Shown here: one piece after another, positions 1 to 4,836 of the stretch
Layout: each line of letters begins with the position of its first letter
Position numbering within the stretch: position 1 is the first letter of the stretch
DNA from: Actinomycetota bacterium
GTDB taxonomy: Bacteria; Actinomycetota; CADDZG01; JAHWKV01
Reading direction: 5' to 3'
Assembly (NCBI GenBank): GCA_019347725.1
Contig: JAHWKV010000068.1
Span: 1 to 6,146 of the forward strand
DNA: 6,146 nt
Notes under the pieces: generated by a model
The model's input: the letters and a program-made list of their open reading frames with translations, nothing else
Told to the model about the DNA's origin: nothing
The model's database searches: none
Program-made: the position numbers and the translations under genes

Positions 1-102
1 GAGGGAGTTCCCGTGGCCGTGGTGCGGGGCGCCAACCCCGTCAGGGGCCGGGGCAGTGTGCAGGAGCTGTTGAGACCACCGCAGGACGACCTCTTTTTGT
101 AA
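1..102 (+). CDS. cofE: Coenzyme F420-0:L-glutamate ligase, C-terminal end (partial)
   Basis: This is the last 33 codons of a gene that begins left of the window; frame 1 is open from base 1 to TAA at 100-102. The peptide starts EGVPVAVVRG and ends RPPQDDLFL, separated by a short Gly/Arg-rich linker. That pattern (GxPVAxVRG, then a GS..EL.RP..EDLF tail) is what I know from the C-terminus of CofE, which adds gamma-linked glutamates to F420-0 in the cytoplasm using GTP. The protein stops right after this motif. It therefore lacks the C-terminal nitroreductase-like domain of mycobacterial FbiB and looks like a stand-alone CofE. It converges on the minus-strand epimerase with a 12-base gap. Only 33 residues are visible, so the family call rests on a short motif and no active-site residue can be checked. 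Confidence 0.68.
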   Translation, partial: EGVPVAVVRGANPVRGRGSVQELLRPPQDDLFL

Positions 103-114
103 CCGCCCTGCCGG

Positions 115-1050
115 CTACTCTCCCCGGCCGCGGATAAACTCCACCGTTGCCCGAAGACCCGCATCCATATCCGTCGAGGGGGTCCAACCCAGCAGACGCT
201 TGGCCTTGCCGCTGTCCAGGCAGCTGCGCTGCAACTCACCGGGTCTGGCCGGCTCGTAGCGGGGCGGAGAATCCACTTCACAAATGCCGGCGATGGCCCA
301 GTACAGTTCGTTGACGCTGGTTTCTATAGCAGTGCCGATATTGAACAACTCTCCTGCACCACGTTCGGCAGCCGCCACAAACGCGTCCACGACGTCGGCT
401 ACGTAGCAAAAATCACGTGTCTGCTCCCCGTCACCGAAGATCACGCAGGGCCGGCGGTCGATCAGCCGCCGGCCGAAGATAGCTACCACCCCCGCCTCAC
501 CGAAAGGGTCCTGGCGAGGTCCGTACACATTGCCCAGCGCCAGCGCCACGTAGTCGAGGCCCTGGTTGCTGCGATAAAAGCGCAGGTAGTCCTCCATGAC
601 GGCCTTGGTGATCCCGTAAGGCGAATCCGGGTTACGCAAAGAGCGCTCATCCAGCGGCAGCATCTCCACGGGCGCCTCCCCGTAAATACATCCTCCCGAG
701 GAGGCGGCGATTACCCGGGCGTCCACCTTTGCGGCGGCCTCCAGCACCCTCAATGTGCCCAGTACATTGACGTCCGCGTCGTAGACGGGATCCTGCACAG
801 AGCGCCGGACGTCCATTTGGGCGGCAAGATGGTAAATCTCGTCCGGCCGGAACTTCTCGATTATTTCTGTACAGGCGGGGTGCCGGATATCTACCCGGTC
901 CACTTCGATACCCGAGGCCTCGAGAAATTTCAGGCGCTGTTCGCCGGAGGCCAAGTTGTCGACAACTTTGACCTCGCGGCCCTCGGCCTGCAGGCGCTCG
1001 GCCAGGTGGCTCCCGATGAATCCGGCGCCGCCGGTTACCACAGCTTTCAA
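115..1050 (-). CDS. NAD-dependent sugar-nucleotide epimerase, GalE-like extended SDR
   Basis: The 311-residue protein has the usual length for an extended short-chain dehydrogenase/reductase. The Rossmann motif GGAGFIG is at residues 7-13, and D31 at the end of the second strand fits NAD binding. HLAAQ is at 74-78, the active-site SSGG run at 117-120, and the catalytic pair YxxxK at Y145/K149. GNVYGPRQDPFGEAG and the FGDGEQTRDF run follow in the substrate-binding half. This pattern is typical of bacterial UDP-glucose 4-epimerase-like proteins; related UDP-GlcNAc epimerases or NDP-sugar dehydratases cannot be excluded. It probably supplies a second activated sugar, such as UDP-galactose, in the cytoplasm. 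The start is TTG at 1048-1050: it is the only start that fits the Rossmann fold, and it lies 8 bases after the stop of the membrane-protein gene. No good Shine-Dalgarno is visible, so translational coupling is likely. It is the last gene of the cluster. Confidence 0.85.
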   Translation of the reverse strand: MKAVVTGGAGFIGSHLAERLQAEGREVKVVDNLASGEQRLKFLEASGIEVDRVDIRHPACTEIIEKFRPDEIYHLAAQMDVRRSVQDPVYDADVNVLGTLRVLEAAAKVDARVIAASSGGCIYGEAPVEMLPLDERSLRNPDSPYGITKAVMEDYLRFYRSNQGLDYVALALGNVYGPRQDPFGEAGVVAIFGRRLIDRRPCVIFGDGEQTRDFCYVADVVDAFVAAAERGAGELFNIGTAIETSVNELYWAIAGICEVDSPPRYEPARPGELQRSCLDSGKAKRLLGWTPSTDMDAGLRATVEFIRGRGE

Positions 1051-1058
1051 ACCGCCCG

Positions 1059-1493
1059 CTAACGCCCCGATGAAGTCACTTCCGCGCCCACGCCTTCAGA
1101 CGGCGACACGTCCGGCGGCGAGGTCCGTCCGACGAGAAGAATGCCGGTGATGATCAAAGCGAGGCCTGCCCAACGCAAACCCGGAACACTTTCGTGTAGT
1201 ACGAACTTGCCGAACAACGTGATCAGCACATAGGTGAGCCCGACGAATGGGTAAGCAAAGCTCAGCGGCACCCTCGAGAGCACCAGCAGCCAGAAAAAGG
1301 CCGAGACAAAAAATAACAACAGGCCGAGCGGAACCTGCCAGGTCTTGATTACCTGCGTCAACAGGCCCATTGGGTTGCCCAGACGCTCGGATCCGATAAA
1401 GCCAACCCGGCTCATTCCGGCCTTAAGCAGCAGCTGTCCCCCGGTCGCCAGGGAGACTGAGCACAACGCCAGCAGCGCGGTTTTTAAGGGCAC
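1059..1493 (-). CDS. Small four-helix membrane protein, ArnE/EamA-SMR-like flippase subunit
   Basis: The 144-residue hydrophobic protein has four predicted membrane helices at about residues 5-23, 54-72, 78-98 and 105-122. A polar, Pro/Ser-rich tail of about 22 residues follows. The core resembles ArnE/ArnF and other small EamA/SMR proteins: a GGQLLLKAG segment at the end of helix 1, WLLVLSRVPLSFAYP at about 69-82, an HES motif at 100-102 and a final GLxLIITGILLVG helix. ArnE/ArnF form a heterodimer that moves undecaprenyl-phosphate-linked aminoarabinose across the inner membrane. Here a related role, flipping a lipid-linked sugar for surface glycan assembly, is inferred from the neighbouring rhamnose genes. 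Position 20 carries Gln, as in ArnE, rather than the acidic residue of drug-exporting EmrE, which argues against a drug pump. Only one such gene is present, so it would act as a homodimer or pair with a partner encoded elsewhere. The start is GTG at 1491-1493, preceded by AGGA. Confidence 0.74.
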   Translation of the reverse strand: MPLKTALLALCSVSLATGGQLLLKAGMSRVGFIGSERLGNPMGLLTQVIKTWQVPLGLLLFFVSAFFWLLVLSRVPLSFAYPFVGLTYVLITLFGKFVLHESVPGLRWAGLALIITGILLVGRTSPPDVSPSEGVGAEVTSSGR

Positions 1494-1500
1494 CTTTTGA

Positions 1501-1504
1501 TCCT
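1501..1504 (-). promoter_or_regulatory. Ribosome binding site of the ArnE-like gene
   Basis: AGGA on the minus strand lies 7 bases before the GTG start at 1493, inside the 39-base gap after rmlA. It supports that start codon. The gap is too short for an obvious promoter or terminator, so the gene is probably transcribed with rmlA. Confidence 0.55.
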
Positions 1505-1532
1505 AGTGCAGATTAAAAGGCGCGACTGCATA

Positions 1533-2270
1533 TCATCGATGGAAGGTTACCCCCTTCTCCAGCGCCACCAGAATCGAGGCCTTGAGCTTGCTGGCCGGGG
1601 TCCCGGCGTCGGTCCACCAACCGCTGAGCACGTCGTAGCTCATCGTCCCCTCATCGATGTAGAGGTTGTTCAGATCGGTAACCTCCAGCTCGCCTCGTGG
1701 GGATGGGTCGAGCGTCGCAATCAGGTCGAAGACCCGCGAGTCGTACATGTAGCAGCCGGTAACGATTAGGTCGCTGCGGGGATGGGACGGCTTCTCCTGG
1801 ATACCGATGATCTTGCCGTCCTTCACGTCGGCGACGCCGAAACGCCGGGCGTCATCATGCGACACCTGCTTGAGGAGGATCTTGGCGCCTTTACCCTGCT
1901 TTTCGAAGCTCTCCACGTACTCGGACAGGTCCCCCTGAAAAATGTTGTCGCCCAACACGACCATCAGGTTTTCGTTCTCGACAAAAGGCTTTGCCATCAA
2001 AAGGGCTTGGGCGATGCCGCCCGCGCCCTCCTGCGTAGCGTAGGAGATCTTCACACCCAACTCCGTGCCGTCGCCAAGCAGCTTCTTGAACTGGTCGACC
2101 TCCTCCAGGATGGTCACCAGCACCACCTCTTCGATGCCGGCTCCCACCAGAGAGCGGATGGGGTAGTAGACGACGGGTTCGTCGAACACGTCCAACAGAT
2201 GTTTGTTCACCACTCGGGTCACCGGGTAGAACCGGGTCCCGTAACCGCCTGCAAGAACTACGCCTTTCAA
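1533..2270 (-). CDS. rmlA: Glucose-1-phosphate thymidylyltransferase, short form
   Basis: The enzyme joins glucose-1-phosphate and dTTP to give dTDP-glucose and pyrophosphate, the first step towards dTDP-L-rhamnose in the cytoplasm. The 245-residue protein shows the nucleotidyltransferase signature GGYGTRFYPVT at 8-18 with K23. Other landmarks are the metal-binding GDN at 107-109, RFGV at 143-146, EKP at 159-161, RGELEVTDLNN at 192-202 and GWWTDAGTP at 217-225. The classic enzyme has about 290 residues, so this is the short form, lacking the C-terminal extension that contributes to the regulatory region in long RmlA. One oddity is D27 where most relatives have Pro in the KxLLPV segment. The start is TTG at 2268-2270: it gives the correct Rossmann start, overlaps the rmlD stop as TTGA and has a strong GGAGGAG 5 bases upstream. 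A longer reading from 2321 would add 17 residues unlike the family. A related thymidylyl- or uridylyltransferase is possible, but rmlB, rmlC and rmlD alongside favour RmlA. Confidence 0.92.
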   Translation of the reverse strand: MKGVVLAGGYGTRFYPVTRVVNKHLLDVFDEPVVYYPIRSLVGAGIEEVVLVTILEEVDQFKKLLGDGTELGVKISYATQEGAGGIAQALLMAKPFVENENLMVVLGDNIFQGDLSEYVESFEKQGKGAKILLKQVSHDDARRFGVADVKDGKIIGIQEKPSHPRSDLIVTGCYMYDSRVFDLIATLDPSPRGELEVTDLNNLYIDEGTMSYDVLSGWWTDAGTPASKLKASILVALEKGVTFHR

Positions 2271-3133
2271 TCCGACTCCTCCATCAGCTCGGCGACAAAC
2301 TCGGTGACTGCGTCTTCCCACGGCCTGAGCGTCACCCCAAGCTGCTGAGCACGCGAACAGTCCAGCTCGCTGTTGAGCGGCCGGGTAGCAATCGGACCCG
2401 TCTTCGACGCATAGTACTGTTCGGTGCTCACGCGCTGCACGGCCACCTCGAGGCCGGCTGCCTCTATGGCCGTCTCCGCCACGTCCGCCCAGGAAGCAAC
2501 TCTACCCCCGCCCGTGAGATTGTAGAGGCCGTCGGCGCCCGCATCGATAAGGGCGAGAACCCCCTCGGCCAGGTCGGGTGCATAGGTGGGCCGGCCTCTC
2601 TGGTCGTCTACCACCTGCAGCTCGTCCAACTTGGCTGCGGCCCCGACGATCGAGCGCACGAAGTTGTTGCCCTGGCCAAAGACCCAGGAGGTTCTAAGAA
2701 TCAGCGTCCGGGCGCCGGCAGAGCGGGCCGCAACCTCACCTTGCAGCTTGGTCCGCCCGTACGTCGACAGCGGCACCGTGCGGTCATTCTCCGAATAGCC
2801 GCCCGGGCGATTTCCCTTGTAAACGTAGTCCGATGAGAAATGGACCAGTTGAGCATCGACGGCTTTAGCGGCTCTGGCGAGCCCTATGACCGCTCCGACG
2901 TTGATCCGGTGCGCCTCGTCCGGCTCCTCCTCGGCCTTGTCCACGGCCGTATACGCGGCCGCGTTGATGAGGTAGTCGGGCTGGACGCTCTGCAGAGTAC
3001 GCTCCACCGCCGCCGGGTCCGATATGTCCAACTCGGAGCGGCCGAGCACGTGGGCGTCGGGAAGCAGGCGGGCAAAGGCTCTACCCAGCTGCCCTCCGCC
3101 CCCCGTGACTAGGAAAGTTTTATTTCGTCCCAC
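2267..3133 (-). CDS. rmlD: dTDP-4-dehydrorhamnose reductase
   Basis: RmlD reduces dTDP-4-dehydro-L-rhamnose to dTDP-L-rhamnose with NAD(P)H, the last step of the pathway. The 288-residue protein is of normal length. It carries the cofactor motif TGGGGQLG at 10-17, NAAAYTAVDKAE at 57-68, SSDYVY at 100-105 and the catalytic YxxxK at Y125/K129. RTSWVFG and NNFV follow, then DQRGRPTYAPDLAEG and the C-terminal RPLNSELD run; all are typical of RmlD. The start is taken as GTG at 3131-3133, the only plausible codon just before the cofactor strand. The open frame runs on to 3592, but that extension is rmlC read in another frame. With this start the gene overlaps the rmlC end by 25 bases. No clear Shine-Dalgarno precedes it, so coupling to rmlC translation is likely. 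Its TGA stop overlaps the rmlA TTG. Confidence 0.92.
   Translation of the reverse strand: MGRNKTFLVTGGGGQLGRAFARLLPDAHVLGRSELDISDPAAVERTLQSVQPDYLINAAAYTAVDKAEEEPDEAHRINVGAVIGLARAAKAVDAQLVHFSSDYVYKGNRPGGYSENDRTVPLSTYGRTKLQGEVAARSAGARTLILRTSWVFGQGNNFVRSIVGAAAKLDELQVVDDQRGRPTYAPDLAEGVLALIDAGADGLYNLTGGGRVASWADVAETAIEAAGLEVAVQRVSTEQYYASKTGPIATRPLNSELDCSRAQQLGVTLRPWEDAVTEFVAELMEESD
2276..2282 (-). promoter_or_regulatory. Strong ribosome binding site that fixes the rmlA TTG start
   Basis: GGAGGAG on the minus strand ends 5 bases before TTG at 2270. It lies within the last codons of rmlD and is the best Shine-Dalgarno in the window. It selects the TTG over the in-frame codon at 2321. Confidence 0.8.
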
Positions 3134-3627
3134 TCGAGCTTTGGATTGTTTCGATCGCGGTCCGACAGAATCGGGTCGGTCATCTTCCAGGGCGCGTTGA
3201 GAGTCGGGTCGTCCCAGCCCACCCCGAACTCGTCGGAGGCGTCGTAGTAGCCGGTCACCCAATAGATGAGGTCCACGTCGCTGACCGCCAAGAATCCGTG
3301 CGCCACCCCGGGCGGAATAAACAGGACCTTCGGCTCGTCCCCGGTTAGGTCCACCGACGCTACCGCCGGCTCGTCGGTGGGCGTGCGAAGATCGCCCAGC
3401 ATTGCCTGGGCATGGCCGTTGAACACGTACCATGCGTCGGCTTGGTGACGGTGCCAATGTAGTCCGCGCAAAACGCCGGCCACCGACTTGGAGTGGTTCG
3501 CCTGGACAAACTCCATGCCCAGAGTCTCCTCGCGAAAGATTTCCATGAAGGAGCCCCTGGAGTCGGAGTGCACCTGGGGGTAGCAGACACACGCCCCGGG
3601 AATCTGTTCGATTCGTTCGATCTTCAT
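3109..3627 (-). CDS. rmlC: dTDP-4-dehydrorhamnose 3,5-epimerase
   Basis: RmlC epimerises dTDP-4-dehydro-6-deoxyglucose at C3 and C5 to dTDP-4-dehydro-L-rhamnose. The 172-residue protein is close to the usual 180 and is a single cupin-type fold. Visible landmarks are DSRGSFMEIF at 22-31, QANHSKS at 42-48, RGLH at 54-57 with H57 as the catalytic base, PPGVAHGF at 105-112, and GYYD at 126-129 with Y128 as the likely catalytic Tyr. WDDP is at 138-141 and SDRDR at 155-159. The segment after RGLH reads WHRHQADAWYV. It has no Lys where well-studied RmlC has one in its Q.KLV motif, so this belongs to a divergent subgroup and a related epimerase is possible. The start is ATG at 3625-3627, overlapping the rmlB stop as ATGA. 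A longer frame to 3723 is rmlB in another frame. Only a weak purine run precedes the ATG, in line with translational coupling. Confidence 0.89.
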   Translation of the reverse strand: MKIERIEQIPGACVCYPQVHSDSRGSFMEIFREETLGMEFVQANHSKSVAGVLRGLHWHRHQADAWYVFNGHAQAMLGDLRTPTDEPAVASVDLTGDEPKVLFIPPGVAHGFLAVSDVDLIYWVTGYYDASDEFGVGWDDPTLNAPWKMTDPILSDRDRNNPKLEWDEIKLS

Positions 3628-4652
3628 ACTTCGGCTTTCTTCGAGACGGAACCGGAATCGTTGTAAATCGACTCGGCCTCCCCCACTAGAGACTCCCACC
3701 ACCTCTGAGCGCTCCTGTACCAATCGACGGTCTTTCTAAGCTGGGACCACACGTCCCCCGGGGACCAGCCCAGTGCCCGAATCTTCGACGAGTCCACCGC
3801 ATAACGCCGATCGTGGTCAGGCCGGTCGTACCCGGTCATCTGTAACTGAGAGGCACTAATCCCCAGATACTGCACCAGCCACTTAGCCAGGTCGAGGTTG
3901 GTGATCTCCGGGTCATGCGTGGGCCCGACGTTGTAGACCTCTCCAGGCGCTCCGGACTCCAGCACCAAGTCGACGGCGGATGCAAAGTCCTCGCAGTAGA
4001 GCCACTGCCGTACGTACAAGCCGTCACCCCAAACCAAAAGTGGCTCACCGCGCAGCGCCCGGGTGATCCAACGGGGAAGCACCTTCTCCGGGTACTGCCA
4101 GGGACCGAAAGCGTTGGTGGGCCTTACTACCACCACGTCCAAACTGTCCGCGTAGGAGCGCGCCAGGTCGTCGGCCAGCGCCTTGGATTGAGAGTACGGA
4201 CTGGCCGCCTGGCTCGTGCCTTCAAGCTTATCCGGCTCTTTGAAGCTGCCGCTGAGGGTCGAGCCGTAGACCTCATCGGTTGATACGTGTACCACTCGAC
4301 GTACACCGTTGGCTACTGCCGCTTGCAGCAGGTTGCGGGTGCCCTCCACGTTCGTCCGGAAGAACCGGTCCGGGTCGCTCTCGCTACGGGTCACATGTGA
4401 CTCTGCGGCGTAGTGGACTATGGCTACGGGGCGTTCGTCGGCGACCAGCTGTTTAACCCGTGATTCATCGGCCACATCGAGGTTGACAAATTGATAGCCG
4501 GCCCCGGCGGATACGTCGGCCAGGCGCCTCTGATCGCCGGCGTAGGTCAGGCAGTCGACATTGACGACTTCCCGGCCTCCATTGAGAGCTCTGCGGACAA
4601 AGTGGCTGCCGAGGAACCCGGCGCCGCCGGTTACGAGAACTTTTGATTCCAT
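3624..4652 (-). CDS. rmlB: dTDP-glucose 4,6-dehydratase (divergent)
   Basis: RmlB converts dTDP-glucose to dTDP-4-keto-6-deoxyglucose with bound NAD. The 342-residue protein has normal length. Motifs in order are GGAGFLGS at 9-16, D33 with LTYAG at 35-39, HYAAESH at 80-86, and the catalytic STDEVYG at 124-130 (T125, D126, E127). Next come the pair Y153/K157 in SPYSQSK, PEKVLPRW at about 188-195, GDGLYVRQWLY, and near the C-terminus DRPDHDRRYAVD followed by LGWSP. Several conserved positions differ from textbook RmlB: ESHVTRS for ESHVDRS, TNAFGP for SNNYGP, RQWLYCEDF for RDWLYVEDH, and DRPDHD for DRPGHD. The core catalytic residues are intact, and rmlC, rmlD and rmlA follow directly, so RmlB is the best call; another NDP-hexose 4,6-dehydratase remains possible. 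The start is ATG at 4650-4652, placing the Rossmann glycines at the usual distance. In-frame GTGs lie upstream (4661, 4691). No Shine-Dalgarno is visible. Confidence 0.89.
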   Translation of the reverse strand: MESKVLVTGGAGFLGSHFVRRALNGGREVVNVDCLTYAGDQRRLADVSAGAGYQFVNLDVADESRVKQLVADERPVAIVHYAAESHVTRSESDPDRFFRTNVEGTRNLLQAAVANGVRRVVHVSTDEVYGSTLSGSFKEPDKLEGTSQAASPYSQSKALADDLARSYADSLDVVVVRPTNAFGPWQYPEKVLPRWITRALRGEPLLVWGDGLYVRQWLYCEDFASAVDLVLESGAPGEVYNVGPTHDPEITNLDLAKWLVQYLGISASQLQMTGYDRPDHDRRYAVDSSKIRALGWSPGDVWSQLRKTVDWYRSAQRWWESLVGEAESIYNDSGSVSKKAEV

Positions 4653-4659
4653 GCCGGAC

Positions 4660-4665
4660 ACTCTA
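4660..4665 (-). promoter_or_regulatory. Candidate -10 box for a leaderless rmlB transcript
   Basis: TAGAGT on the minus strand fits the actinobacterial TANNNT -10 pattern and ends 7 bases before the rmlB ATG. Transcription would then begin at or next to the start codon, giving a leaderless mRNA, which would explain the missing Shine-Dalgarno. No convincing -35 hexamer lies about 17 bases further upstream, as is often the case for such promoters. The match is short, so this is a suggestion only. Confidence 0.33.
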
Positions 4666-4695
4666 TTGCACCCGGCGCTTACCGGCAGCACAGCA

Positions 4696-4708
4696 CGCTT
4701 TGGGGCGC
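4696..4708. repeat. 13-base direct repeat, copy 1
   Basis: CGCTTTGGGGCGC on the + strand, identical to copy 2 at 4764-4776. It ends 7 bases before the inverted repeat. A regulator half-site or one flank of a small inserted element are both possible. Confidence 0.65.
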
Positions 4709-4715
4709 CAAACGC

Positions 4716-4760
4716 CGGGAGTGGACGCCGTGAGCACAGCGGCTACGGCGTTCACTCCTG
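4716..4760. repeat. Long imperfect inverted repeat (hairpin or dyad)
   Basis: The left arm at 4716-4731 pairs with the right arm at 4745-4760 at 14 of 16 positions. GGAGTG (4718-4723) pairs with CACTCC (4753-4758), and ACGCCGT (4725-4731) with ACGGCGT (4745-4751). The two mismatched positions are G·T in the + strand reading and therefore C·A in the minus-strand RNA. The 13-base loop contains a further AGC/GCT pairing. The element starts 77 bases after the LCP stop and ends 64 bases before rmlB. It could be a terminator without a U-tract for the LCP gene, an operator, or part of a small mobile repeat. Confidence 0.62.
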
Positions 4761-4763
4761 CGG

Positions 4764-4776
4764 CGCTTTGGGGCGC
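4764..4776. repeat. 13-base direct repeat, copy 2
   Basis: A second exact copy of CGCTTTGGGGCGC, 68 bases from copy 1 (start to start). It begins 3 bases outside the right arm of the inverted repeat. The preceding bases extend it to CGGCGCTT, an 8-base string that also occurs at 4673-4680. Confidence 0.65.
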
Positions 4777-4836
4777 GTGAGGTGGTTCAAAGGCAAGACG
4801 GAGCGAGTGTCGGGAGTTGGATGCCGTTGCCACTAC

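Larger units (their letters stand above)
4653..4836. other. 184-base intergenic region between the LCP gene and rmlB
   Basis: I see no credible coding frame here. The region holds the candidate -10 box next to rmlB, a long imperfect inverted repeat (4716-4760) and two copies of a 13-base direct repeat flanking it (4696-4708 and 4764-4776). It is the only gap of any size in the window. It probably contains the promoter and control region of the rml cluster and perhaps the end of the LCP transcript. No T-rich intrinsic terminator is present on the minus strand. Confidence 0.7.

Noticed and set aside
2271..2321. Longer rmlA start at 2321
   Set aside because: It would add 17 residues before the nucleotide-binding motif, whereas TTG at 2270 has a strong Shine-Dalgarno and the correct family start.
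1782..2348. 188-codon open frame on the + strand
   Set aside because: It lies opposite rmlA and the end of rmlD, has no recognisable domain, and its His/Leu/Val-rich composition is typical of an antisense shadow in GC-rich DNA.
3134..3592. N-terminal extension of rmlD (the open frame runs to 3592)
   Set aside because: The extension is rmlC read in another frame, is rich in Arg/Gly and matches no RmlD feature; the family start is near 3133.
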